From positions 62,001 to 126,000 of the forward strand of contig CAWUFC020000002.1 of assembly GCA_963921335.3 (NCBI GenBank): a stretch of DNA of 64,000 bases, written 5' to 3'. The DNA comes from CAWUFC02 sp963921335. GTDB taxonomy: Bacteria; Pseudomonadota; Gammaproteobacteria; Pseudomonadales; Halieaceae. Of the stretch, positions 1-7,532 are shown one piece after another. The notes beneath the pieces were generated by a model. That model saw nothing but the letters and a program-made list of their open reading frames with translations. It was not told the DNA's origin and ran no database searches. The position numbers and the translations under genes are program-made. Numbering within the stretch: the first letter of the stretch is position 1; each line of letters starts with the position of its first letter.

Positions 1-493
1 CTTTCATGCTCTCAAACAGGCTGGTCCCCAGGCTTTCCCATTTAAAGCTGCCGGCGCAATCCAGGGGTTGGTCCAGCGCCACATAGTTTTCGATCTCCCT
101 GGCATTCAGTGATCTGAATGTCACTTCGTAAGGAGCCAGGTGCTGCCACTGCCAATGATCAGGTCCGAGCAGGCACATGGAAGTGTAAAAACGGACGGTG
201 CGCCCACTGCAGGCCGCTAACTGTGCGCATGCGCGCTCGCTGGTGCCGGGCTTTCCAAGCACCTCGCCATCGAGTTCGGCGACCTGATCGCCGCCCAGCA
301 CCAGTGCCTGCGGTATATGTTGAGCCACTGCGCTGGCTTTTTCGAAGCCGAGACGTCTGGCCAGCGCGGCGGGAGCTTCGTCCGGCAGGGGAGTTTCGTC
401 ACAGCCGGGTGCTTCGCAGCGAAAGGGAAGCCTGAGTCGGGACAGCAGGTTTTTCCGGTATTTTGAAGTGGAGGCAAGAATCAGTTCCGGCAT
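1..493 (-). CDS. yceF: Maf/YceF-type nucleotide pyrophosphatase, C-terminus cut by window edge
   Basis: About 164 N-terminal residues are visible on the minus strand from an ATG at 493; the rest lies left of position 1. The start MPELILASTSKYRKNLLSRL is the Maf signature (LASxSxxR near the N-terminus, glycine and arginine of the nucleotide-binding loop). Further on, GGDQVAELDGEVLGKP and CAGSFKWESLG are the second and third conserved Maf blocks. The resemblance is to the YceF branch, whose E. coli member removes pyrophosphate from 7-methyl-GTP; the specificity here is inferred. It is divergent from yceD, the usual arrangement in gammaproteobacteria, so the 493-573 spacer should carry promoters for both directions. 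Nothing is broken in the visible part. Confidence 0.9.
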   Translation of the reverse strand, partial: MPELILASTSKYRKNLLSRLRLPFRCEAPGCDETPLPDEAPAALARRLGFEKASAVAQHIPQALVLGGDQVAELDGEVLGKPGTSERACAQLAACSGRTVRFYTSMCLLGPDHWQWQHLAPYEVTFRSLNAREIENYVALDQPLDCAGSFKWESLGTSLFESMK

Positions 494-534
494 GGGCCCA
501 TATTAATCGAAGCTGCTGTATTTAAAAGATTTTT

Positions 535-563
535 TTGACATCCGGGCAAACCGCCCCTATGAT
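535..563 (+). promoter_or_regulatory. Consensus sigma70 promoter of the yceD-rpmF operon
   Basis: TTGACA at 535-540 (6/6), a 17-base spacer, and TATGAT at 558-563 (5/6). The expected transcription start is about 569-573, on or just before the yceD ATG at 573. No Shine-Dalgarno sequence can be read between the -10 box and the ATG, so the message looks leaderless or nearly so. Confidence 0.75.
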
Positions 564-572
564 TGCGCGCCT

Positions 573-1109
573 ATGTTGAGCGAGCCCCTTCCGACGACCC
601 TGGATGTTCGAAAAGCGGCTGCTCGCCAGGCGGTTGTAGAGGGCTATATTGAGCTCGAAAAACTACCCCGGCTTGGCGAGATGCTGGCCTCCAGAGAAGG
701 GCGGATAGAGGTGTACTGCGAGTTTCACCGGGATGAAGAATACCGGTCGATCCTGGCAATTCGAACCAGCGCGAAACTGCAGGTGCAGTGTCAGCGCTGT
801 CTCGAGCCGATGGCAGTCACTATCGCCACCGACAATGAGCTGGCAGTTGTCCCGGATGACGACAGGGCCAAGCAATTGCCGGGGCGGCTGGATCCGCTGG
901 TGTTGGAAGGGGAAGAGTGCGAACTGTGGGCGGTTGCTGAGGACGAATTGATCCTTGGGTTGCCTATCGTGAATTACCACGACAGTGCGGACTGTAAGCA
1001 AATTTTGGATAATTACTCGGATCCGGTCGTCGCCGACGAACCGAGCCGGGAAAACCCGTTTAAGGTGCTGGAGCAGTTGAAATCCAGCCAGGAAAACCAG
1101 GAGTTTTAA
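573..1109 (+). CDS. yceD: YceD family protein (DUF177), 23S rRNA accumulation protein
   Basis: 178 residues, close to the E. coli YceD length of 173. The N-terminal LPTTLDVRKAA block, the CQRC pair at residues 73-76 and the late ALPIVNYHDSADC-like segment (here LGLPIVNYHDSADC) align with YceD. The family sits directly before rpmF across bacteria and is linked to 23S rRNA accumulation and large-subunit assembly; its biochemistry is not settled. The ATG at 573 is chosen because the conserved LPxTLD block begins only five residues later. The gene has no visible ribosome binding site and follows a near-perfect promoter at almost zero distance. rpmF follows after one base. Confidence 0.92.
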   Translation: MLSEPLPTTLDVRKAAARQAVVEGYIELEKLPRLGEMLASREGRIEVYCEFHRDEEYRSILAIRTSAKLQVQCQRCLEPMAVTIATDNELAVVPDDDRAKQLPGRLDPLVLEGEECELWAVAEDELILGLPIVNYHDSADCKQILDNYSDPVVADEPSRENPFKVLEQLKSSQENQEF

Positions 1110-1110
1110 A

Positions 1111-1293
1111 ATGGCAGTACAGCAGAACAAAAAGACGCGGTCCCGTCGTGGTATGCGTCGTTCGCACGATTCCCTGACCGGATCGACTTTGTCAGTGGAT
1201 CAGACCACTGGTGAAACCCATCGCCGTCACCATGTCACGGCAGATGGTTTCTATCGCGGTCGCAAGGTTGTAGAGAGCAGCGACGACGAATAA
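1111..1293 (+). CDS. rpmF: Large ribosomal subunit protein bL32
   Basis: 60 residues, a normal length for bL32 of proteobacteria. The N-terminal MAVQQNKKTRSRRGMRRSHD and the later GETHRRHHVTADGFYRGRKV are diagnostic. Like other gammaproteobacterial bL32 it lacks the zinc-binding cysteines. AGGAG at 1099-1103 lies seven bases before the ATG, in contrast to the missing ribosome binding site of yceD. It is co-transcribed with yceD and nine bases ahead of plsX, so ribosomal-protein and lipid-synthesis genes share one operon, as in E. coli. Confidence 0.97.
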   Translation: MAVQQNKKTRSRRGMRRSHDSLTGSTLSVDQTTGETHRRHHVTADGFYRGRKVVESSDDE

Positions 1294-1302
1294 GTCCTGG
1301 CT

Positions 1303-2220
1303 GTGTCGATTCGCCTAGCAGTCGATTTAATGAGCGGAGACCACGGTCTCCGCAGCTCCCTCCCAGCCTGTCTCCGTTTACTGGAGTCCTATCCCCAAAC
1401 TAATCTGACCCTTGTGGGTGACCGCAATGCTGTTGAAGCGGCATTGGGTGATGCTGTGCTCGCGAGAGTCAGCCTGGTGGATGTGGCGCAAGCGTTGTCT
1501 ATGGATGTGGAGCTGGGTGCTGCATTGCGGCAGCGCGACGGGGAGAACTCCCTGCAAGCTGCGTTGGCGGAGCTTGTTGAGGGGCGCGCCCAGGCACTCG
1601 TGAGTGCCGGCCCTACCGGGGCGATGATGGCGCTGGCCAGGCGTGAACTGGGCATGCAGGTTGGTATTCATCGGCCAGCCCTGTGCGCCCCGGTTCCAGG
1701 CCCCAGGGGTTTCAGCCTGATGCTGGACCTGGGTGCCAATGTGGACTGCACTGCTGAGCAATTGCTTGAATTTGCCCGTTTGGGCTGTGCCCATTTCAGT
1801 CAGTTACAACCGGGATCTGAGCCCCGGGTGGCGCTGCTGAGTAACGGTACAGAGGAAGGTAAAGGCAACGCCCAGGTCAGGGCGGCGACCGAGATGTTTG
1901 CGGCGATGAGTGCCTTTAACTATATCGGGCAGATTGAAGCGGATGCGCTGCTGTTTAACACCGCCGATGTGATAGTTTGCGATGGCTTTGCCGGCAATAT
2001 CGCTCTTAAAGCCATGGAGGGTACGGCGCGCTACATTACTGAGCGTGGTCATAGTGAAGCCCTCGCCGAGCTGAGCGCCTGGGGTGACCCGGAGCAGCAC
2101 AACGGCGCATTAATGCTGGGTCTTGAGGGCCTTGTGGTAAAAAGTCATGGTGGCGCGGGTCCCGATGGCTTCTTCGCCGCTCTGGAGATGGCACAACGGA
2201 GTCTGACTGACTCGGCTTAA
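1303..2220 (+). CDS. plsX: Phosphate acyltransferase PlsX, short and divergent
   Basis: 305 residues from a GTG start; most PlsX proteins have 330-350. PlsX converts acyl-ACP and phosphate to acyl phosphate for PlsY in phospholipid synthesis and associates peripherally with the membrane. Family blocks are present: DLMSGDHG at the N-terminus (usually DxMGGDxG), LDLGANVDC, CDGFAGNIALKAMEG, NGALMLGLEGLVVKSHG. Two things are odd. Proline 104 stands in SAGPTGA where the family has SAGNTGA. The stretch after KAMEGTARYI is about 25 residues shorter than in E. coli, removing most of the helical arm reported to help membrane association. The open frame is intact and lies in the expected operon, so it is probably functional but unusual. 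Confidence 0.88.
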   Translation: MSIRLAVDLMSGDHGLRSSLPACLRLLESYPQTNLTLVGDRNAVEAALGDAVLARVSLVDVAQALSMDVELGAALRQRDGENSLQAALAELVEGRAQALVSAGPTGAMMALARRELGMQVGIHRPALCAPVPGPRGFSLMLDLGANVDCTAEQLLEFARLGCAHFSQLQPGSEPRVALLSNGTEEGKGNAQVRAATEMFAAMSAFNYIGQIEADALLFNTADVIVCDGFAGNIALKAMEGTARYITERGHSEALAELSAWGDPEQHNGALMLGLEGLVVKSHGGAGPDGFFAALEMAQRSLTDSA

Positions 2221-2239
2221 CAGGAATGGATTGAATACT

Positions 2240-3190
2240 ATGAGTAACGAACACATTGCATTTGTATTTCCCGGTCAGGGCTCGCAGCAGGTCGGCATGC
2301 TGGCTGAGGCCGCCGCTGCACATTCATCGGTGGGCCAGACCTTTGAAGAGGCATCCGATGCTCTGGGTTACGACATGTGGGACCTGGTGCAGAACGGTGA
2401 GCAGGAGCAGCTGAACCTTACAGAGACCACTCAGCCCGTTTTGCTCACAAGCAGTGTCGCCCTGTGGCGCAGTTGGTGCGCTGCCGGCGGCACCCAGCCC
2501 GGCGTCATGGCAGGTCACAGCCTGGGTGAGTTCTCTGCTTTGGTGTGTGCGGGTGCCATCGAATTTGCGGATGCGGTCAAGCTGGTGCAGCAACGTGGCG
2601 CCGCCATGCAGTCTGCGGTTCCGGTGGGCGAGGGTGCTATGGCCGCGATCATTGGCCTTGAAGATGGCGCTATCAATAGTGCCTGTGAACAGGCTGCCGC
2701 TGATACTGGCGAGGTGGTCGCCGCAGTAAACTACAATTCGCCCGGCCAGGTCGTAATTGCCGGCAAAGCAGGTGCCGTGGATAAAGCCATAGAGCTGTGT
2801 AAAGAGGCAGGTGCCAAGCGCGCCATGCCGCTGCCCGTTAGCGCGCCTTTCCATACCGCATTGATGAAGCCCGCCGGTGATAAGCTTGAAGAAGTGTTAT
2901 CGAAGATGGCGGTTAGCGCTCCTGAGATTCCCGTCGTACACAATGTTCACGCGGACACAGAGGCTGATCCCGCGCGTATTCGCGAGTTGCTGGTGGAGCA
3001 GATCTACAGTCCGGTGCAGTGGACCGCCTGTGTTCAGCGAATGGCTGGCATGGGTGTTAATCAGCTGGTTGAGTGTGGGCCAGGGAAGGTGTTGAGCGGA
3101 CTCAATCGTCGTATCGACAAGTCTCTGAGCAGCTTCAATATTGAGAAGCCCGATGATTTCAGCGCCGCACTCGCGGACCTGCAGATCTAA
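2240..3190 (+). CDS. fabD: Malonyl-CoA:ACP transacylase
   Basis: 316 residues. It loads malonyl groups from CoA onto ACP for fatty-acid elongation. FVFPGQGSQ lies at residues 9-17, the nucleophile Ser94 in GHSLGE, and the catalytic His near residue 203 in APFHTALM. The ATG at 2240 is preferred over an in-frame TTG at 2231 because MSNEHIAFVFPGQG matches the usual FabD N-terminus. The spacing from the GGA-rich stretch at 2222-2229 suits TTG slightly better, so the start is not certain. It lies between plsX and fabG; fabH, which often sits between plsX and fabD, is absent. Confidence 0.95.
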   Translation: MSNEHIAFVFPGQGSQQVGMLAEAAAAHSSVGQTFEEASDALGYDMWDLVQNGEQEQLNLTETTQPVLLTSSVALWRSWCAAGGTQPGVMAGHSLGEFSALVCAGAIEFADAVKLVQQRGAAMQSAVPVGEGAMAAIIGLEDGAINSACEQAAADTGEVVAAVNYNSPGQVVIAGKAGAVDKAIELCKEAGAKRAMPLPVSAPFHTALMKPAGDKLEEVLSKMAVSAPEIPVVHNVHADTEADPARIRELLVEQIYSPVQWTACVQRMAGMGVNQLVECGPGKVLSGLNRRIDKSLSSFNIEKPDDFSAALADLQI

Positions 3191-3205
3191 CAGGAGGAAG
3201 CAGGC

Positions 3206-3952
3206 ATGTCAGAACAGGAACAAAAAGTAGCACTGGTCACCGGCGCCAGCAGGGGCATCGGCCGCAGCATTGCAGAGCGACTCGCAGCTGACGGGTTCAC
3301 CGTTGTGGGTACTGCAACCAGTGACGGTGGCGCCACCTCGATTTCAGAGTATCTATCAGCAGCTGGTAACGGCGGCTGCGGCATGGTACTGAAGGTCGAG
3401 GATCAGGATTCAGTAGCGGCGGTGATCAAGGACGTGGGCGAGCGCTTTGCCGCACCCGCTGTGTTGGTTAACAACGCAGGCATTACCCGAGACAACATAC
3501 TCATGCGCATGAAAGAAGATGAGTGGAGCGATGTCATCGATACCAATCTTTCCTCTTTATACAAGGTCAGCAAAGCCTGCCTGCGTGGCATGACCAAGGC
3601 GCGTTGGGGCCGCATCATCAATATCACTTCGGTGGTTGGTTCCATGGGAAATATGGGCCAGAGCAACTACGCGGCGACTAAAGCCGGTGCGGAAGGTTTC
3701 AGTCGCGCTCTGGCGCGGGAGCTGGGCAGCCGCGCAATCACCGTTAATTGTGTTGCGCCGGGCTTCATTGACACGGACATGACCCGGGAGTTGTCGGAGG
3801 AGCAACGTGAGTTGATGCAGCAGCAAATCCCGCTAGGCCGCCTTGGCGCCAGCGAAGAGGTGGCTGCCGCGGTCGCCTTTCTAGCTTCGGAACAGGCAGG
3901 CTATATTACGGGTGAAACGCTGCATATTAATGGCGGCATGTATATGGCCTAA
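3206..3952 (+). CDS. fabG: 3-oxoacyl-ACP reductase (SDR)
   Basis: 248 residues. It is the NADPH-dependent ketoreductase of the fatty-acid synthase cycle. The cofactor loop TGASRGIG is at residues 12-19, NNAG at 89-92, and the catalytic Ser142, Tyr155 and Lys159 (YAATK) are all present. The C-terminal ITGETLHINGGMYM is typical. A strong AGGAGG at 3191-3196 precedes the ATG. It is the last gene of the first fab transcript; acpP follows after 118 bases with its own AT-rich promoter region. Confidence 0.97.
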   Translation: MSEQEQKVALVTGASRGIGRSIAERLAADGFTVVGTATSDGGATSISEYLSAAGNGGCGMVLKVEDQDSVAAVIKDVGERFAAPAVLVNNAGITRDNILMRMKEDEWSDVIDTNLSSLYKVSKACLRGMTKARWGRIINITSVVGSMGNMGQSNYAATKAGAEGFSRALARELGSRAITVNCVAPGFIDTDMTRELSEEQRELMQQQIPLGRLGASEEVAAAVAFLASEQAGYITGETLHINGGMYMA

Positions 3953-3988
3953 GTATTTGATAAATATACACAAAGAAAAAAGATATTC

Positions 3989-4012
3989 CTGTTTGTAAAA
4001 ACAGAGTAAAAT
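3989..4012 (+). promoter_or_regulatory. Probable acpP promoter with overlapping inverted repeat
   Basis: A TAAAAT -10-like box at 4007-4012 lies in the AT-rich fabG-acpP spacer; no good -35 box is visible at the right distance. Just upstream, CTGTTT (3989-3994) and AAACAG (3999-4004) form a six-base inverted repeat with a four-base centre (GTAA), placed where a regulator would cover the promoter. Both the promoter and the operator role are inferred. Confidence 0.45.
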
Positions 4013-4070
4013 GCGGCCCGAACCGCATCCAAACCGGTTTATTTCGTATCAATAGGAGCTAAACAAAACC

Positions 4071-4307
4071 ATGAGCAGCATTGAAGAGCGCGTCAAAAAA
4101 ATCGTCGCAGAACAATTGGGCGTTAAAGAAGAGGAAGTACAGGCCTCGGCCTCCTTTGTCGAGGATCTGGGTGCAGACTCACTGGATACCGTTGAATTGG
4201 TTATGGCTCTGGAAGAGGAATTCGAAACTGAAATTCCTGACGAAGAAGCTGAGAAAATCACGACTGTTCAACTGGCGATTGACTACATCAATACCAATCT
4301 CGCCTGA
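4071..4307 (+). CDS. acpP: Acyl carrier protein
   Basis: 78 residues, strongly acidic, the standard length. Ser37 in GADSLDTVELVMALEEEF is the 4'-phosphopantetheine attachment site. AGGAG at 4052-4056 precedes the ATG. The protein carries growing acyl chains among FabD, FabG, FabF and PlsX, all encoded here. The phosphopantetheinyl transferase AcpS is not in this cluster; another such transferase lies at 19416-20186. A hairpin follows acpP and may lower read-through into fabF. Confidence 0.98.
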   Translation: MSSIEERVKKIVAEQLGVKEEEVQASASFVEDLGADSLDTVELVMALEEEFETEIPDEEAEKITTVQLAIDYINTNLA

Positions 4308-4332
4308 TTCTCACTTCAGTCAGTCCAGTAAG

Positions 4333-4364
4333 GCCGTTTCTATTGCAAAATAGAGCGGCTTTTC
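4333..4364 (+). terminator. Hairpin with T-rich tail between acpP and fabF
   Basis: GCCGTTTCTATT (4333-4344) pairs with AATAGAGCGGC (4349-4359), with one bulged base and a four-base loop, followed by TTTTCT. It looks like a moderate intrinsic terminator or attenuator separating the abundant acpP message from fabF. Confidence 0.6.
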
Positions 4365-4402
4365 TGTATCTAGAAGCTGCACAGGGAAGATTTGAGGAGT
4401 AG

Positions 4403-5647
4403 ATGGTGTCTCGCAGACGGGTAGTAGTGACAGGCCTGGGTATGGTCACCCCGGTCGGTAACACAGTAGCGGATACCTGGCAGAATATTCTGGCAGGGCA
4501 AAGCGGTGTCTCCAATATCGACTTGTTCGATGTGTCGGCCTATACCACGCGATTCAGCGCTAATGTCAAGGGATTCGACAGTTCTGACTATCTGGCCGCC
4601 AAAGAGGCGCGCAAGCTCGATACCTTTGTTCAATACGGTATGGTGGCCGGCATGCAGGCCATGAATGATGCTGGCCTGGAAGTCACCGAAGAAAATGCGC
4701 CCCGCATAGGTGCCGCAATTGGTTCCGGCATCGGCGGTATCGGCCAGATCGAGAAGAACAAAGAGATCGTTCGTACCTCGGGCCCCCGCAAAATTTCTCC
4801 GTTCTTTGTACCGGGCTCTATCATCAATATGATTGCCGGAAACCTGTCGATTAAATACGGTTTCCAAGGGCCGAATCTGGCCATGGTCACCGCTTGTACC
4901 TCAGGTACGCACAATATCGGTATCGGGGCTCAATTGATCGAACGAGGCGATGTTGACGCCATGATTGTCGGCGGCGCAGAGATGGCAACCACCGAGGTCG
5001 GCCTGGGTGGTTTTGCAGCAGCACGCGCATTGTCGACTCGTAACGATGATCCCCAGGCCGCCAGTCGCCCCTGGGATGTAGATCGCGACGGTTTCGTGCT
5101 CGGAGACGGCGCCGGAGTTCTGGTGCTTGAGGAATACGAGTTTGCAAAAGCCCGAGGCGCTGAAATTTACTGCGAGCTGATCGGATTCGGTATGAGCGGC
5201 GACGCCTACCACATGACCTCTCCACCAGAGGATGGCCGCGGTGCCGCGCTGTCCATGAACAACGCACTGCGAGACGCTGGTGTTAATGGTGAGGACATCA
5301 ATTACATCAATGCTCACGGCACATCCACCCCGGCCGGCGATAAGGCCGAAAGCCAGGCGGTGAAAACCGTCATGGGCGCTGGTGCCGACAAAGTAGCGGT
5401 ATCATCTACCAAGTCTATGATCGGCCACCTTTTGGGTGCCGCCGGCGCAGTGGAAGCCATCTTTACCGTGCTTGCCATGCGCGATCAGGTGGCTCCACCC
5501 ACCATCAATCTCGATCAGCCCGACGAAGGCTGTGATCTCAACTTCGTGCCACATACCGCCCAGGAAATGGCGATCCGCTATGCTTTGTCCAATTCCTTCG
5601 GTTTCGGTGGCACCAACGGCAGTCTGCTGTTTGCGACCATGGACTAA
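4403..5647 (+). CDS. fabF: 3-oxoacyl-ACP synthase II
   Basis: 414 residues. It is the condensing enzyme that elongates acyl-ACP with malonyl-ACP. The active-site Cys165 lies in TACTSGTH; the two histidines are in NAHGTSTPAGD (about 305) and SMIGHLLGAAGA (about 342). The C-terminal NSFGFGGTNGSLLF is characteristic. GAGGAG lies just before the ATG at 4403. Eleven bases separate it from pabC, so fabF-pabC-mltG-tmk-holB are probably co-transcribed, the order seen in E. coli and Pseudomonas. Confidence 0.97.
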   Translation: MVSRRRVVVTGLGMVTPVGNTVADTWQNILAGQSGVSNIDLFDVSAYTTRFSANVKGFDSSDYLAAKEARKLDTFVQYGMVAGMQAMNDAGLEVTEENAPRIGAAIGSGIGGIGQIEKNKEIVRTSGPRKISPFFVPGSIINMIAGNLSIKYGFQGPNLAMVTACTSGTHNIGIGAQLIERGDVDAMIVGGAEMATTEVGLGGFAAARALSTRNDDPQAASRPWDVDRDGFVLGDGAGVLVLEEYEFAKARGAEIYCELIGFGMSGDAYHMTSPPEDGRGAALSMNNALRDAGVNGEDINYINAHGTSTPAGDKAESQAVKTVMGAGADKVAVSSTKSMIGHLLGAAGAVEAIFTVLAMRDQVAPPTINLDQPDEGCDLNFVPHTAQEMAIRYALSNSFGFGGTNGSLLFATMD

Positions 5648-5658
5648 CAGCGCTGCGA

Positions 5659-6507
5659 ATGGCGGCGCTGGCATCTTTTGTAAACGGACACCTCACTGAC
5701 AGCCTGCCTCTGTCTGACAGGGGCCTGGCTTACGGTGATGGGCTATTTGAAACCATCCGCTGCTTCGGCGGGCAATGCCTGCTGCATGACTATCATATGC
5801 AGCGTCTTATCACTGGCTTAAACACGCTGGGCATTGATGTCGAGCACGAGCTGATACAGCAATCACTGCAACAGGCCCTGCAATACCTGGAACAACAGGC
5901 TTGCCATGAGGCCGTGATGAAGATGATTGTCACGCGAGGGTGTAATCAGCGTCGGGTATCGCCCGGGGGCTACGGCGATCAAGCCGGCAACGCAACTATT
6001 CTGGTTCAGCTGGCCGATGCGCCGTTTGCACTGCACCACACGCCACACACCGCAATCGCAGGCGTTTGCGATATTCGGTTGGCGGTGCAGCCAGCACTGG
6101 GCGGCCTCAAGCACCTCAACCGGCTTGAGCAGGTTCTGGCCTCGCGGGAGGTGCAGGCTCGCGGTTGGGACAATGGCATTCTTCTGGACACACGGGGTCA
6201 CCTGAATTCCTGCGTCAATGGCAATCTGTTCTGGGTTAATAATGGCCGTCTCTACACACCTGAGATTAAGAACGCCGGTATCGCCGGCACCCTGCGTCGA
6301 TTAGTGATTGAGGTGCTTGCGCCTGCGCGAGGCGTGGTGGTAGAAACAGTCAGCACAACAGCGGCGATATTGAGTGATGCAGAAGAACTGTTTATGACGA
6401 GTGCGGTAGTGGGGATCCAGAGCCTCAATCTGGAGGGCAGTGGTACGGTCCACGGCGCAATGGCCGCTGCATTGCGAGAGCAATACCTGCAGGAGGTCAG
6501 CGCATGA
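5659..6507 (+). CDS. pabC: Aminodeoxychorismate lyase
   Basis: 282 residues, a fold-type IV PLP enzyme. It splits 4-amino-4-deoxychorismate to 4-aminobenzoate and pyruvate in folate synthesis. RGLAYGDGLFETIR (residues 21-34) and the PLP lysine Lys151 in GGLKHLNRLEQV are typical. In E. coli PabC the glutamate contacting the PLP ring nitrogen lies 33 residues after the lysine; here that position is Ser184 (HLNSCVNGNLF), a notable substitution. Position between fabF and mltG supports the assignment. The mltG start overlaps its stop by four bases. Confidence 0.9.
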   Translation: MAALASFVNGHLTDSLPLSDRGLAYGDGLFETIRCFGGQCLLHDYHMQRLITGLNTLGIDVEHELIQQSLQQALQYLEQQACHEAVMKMIVTRGCNQRRVSPGGYGDQAGNATILVQLADAPFALHHTPHTAIAGVCDIRLAVQPALGGLKHLNRLEQVLASREVQARGWDNGILLDTRGHLNSCVNGNLFWVNNGRLYTPEIKNAGIAGTLRRLVIEVLAPARGVVVETVSTTAAILSDAEELFMTSAVVGIQSLNLEGSGTVHGAMAAALREQYLQEVSA

Positions 6508-7532
6508 GAACGCGCACTATTGTATTTTGCCTGTTGGTCCTGGCTGCCGGCACTTTGGCAGCTTCTGCCAGAGAGTGGTGGCTGCAGCCCTTCGAAGGTC
6601 AACAGGGTCTGGTACTACAGGTTAATCCGGGTGCCTCACTGGCATCGGTGGCGCTTGAGTTGGAAAACGCCGGTGCACTGAGATACGGACAGCTATGGCG
6701 TTTCATGGCGCGGTTTATGGGTCAGGATGGGCAGATCAAGCAGGGGGAATACCTGATCACCGCCAACCAGTCCCCGCGCAATATCCTCGAACGGCTGGTT
6801 TCGGGTGAAGTGGTTCAATACGCCATCACGCTGCCGGAGGGCATTACGCTGGCGCAGGCGATAAACCTGATACAGGCAGAGCCGCGTTTGACCCGGGAGT
6901 TAAATGGCCCGAGGGACCAGCGTCTACTCGATCTGGTCAGCCCGCAAACTTCTGCCGAGGGCATGTTCTTTCCGGATACTTACCAGTTCAGTCGCGGAGA
7001 TAGCGATTTGTCGCTGCTGCGGCGAGCTCACCAGCGCATGCAAGCAGCAGTGAATGAGGTCTGGGCTGCACGTGCAGAGAGCTCGATATTAGAAAGTCCT
7101 TACCAGGCCGTGATCCTCGCCTCTATTGTAGAGAAGGAAACGGGGCTCGGTTCTGAGCGGCCCACGATCGCGGGGGTGTTTACACGCCGCCTGCAAGCGG
7201 GCATGCGGCTGCAAACTGACCCCACCGTGATTTACGGCCTGGGCGCCGGTTTTGATGGCAATCTCAGGCGCAGTCATCTCGCCGATGCAGATAACCCCTA
7301 CAACAGTTACCGCCATCACGGATTGCCACCCACACCGATCGCTTTGGTCGGGCGCGCCGCGCTGGAAGCGGCAGTCAATCCAGAGGCGGGTACCAGTTTT
7401 TATTTTGTCGCTCGGGGCGATGGAAGCCATCAGTTCAGTGACACCCTGGAGGAGCATCAGCAGGCGGTGCGTCGCTATCAGCTTAAGTGTCGGGAAGACT
7501 ATCGCTCTTCGCCGCCAGCGGGTGCTCATTGA
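6504..7532 (+). CDS. mltG: Endolytic murein transglycosylase MltG (YceG)
   Basis: 342 residues. A membrane-anchored enzyme that cuts nascent peptidoglycan and is thought to set glycan chain length. Residues 5-21 form a single N-terminal membrane segment. A LysM-like region follows, then the YceG catalytic domain with the general-acid glutamate Glu210 in SIVEKETG. FFPDTYQF and NPYNSYRHHGLPPTPI are family blocks. The ATG overlaps the pabC stop and its own stop overlaps the tmk start (TGATG), indicating translational coupling. Confidence 0.95.
   Translation: MRTRTIVFCLLVLAAGTLAASAREWWLQPFEGQQGLVLQVNPGASLASVALELENAGALRYGQLWRFMARFMGQDGQIKQGEYLITANQSPRNILERLVSGEVVQYAITLPEGITLAQAINLIQAEPRLTRELNGPRDQRLLDLVSPQTSAEGMFFPDTYQFSRGDSDLSLLRRAHQRMQAAVNEVWAARAESSILESPYQAVILASIVEKETGLGSERPTIAGVFTRRLQAGMRLQTDPTVIYGLGAGFDGNLRRSHLADADNPYNSYRHHGLPPTPIALVGRAALEAAVNPEAGTSFYFVARGDGSHQFSDTLEEHQQAVRRYQLKCREDYRSSPPAGAH

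Noticed and set aside
1303..3206. Missing fabH between plsX and fabD as a sign of deletion
   Set aside because: Pseudomonads and others also lack fabH at this place and use other initiating synthases, so it is not notable alone.
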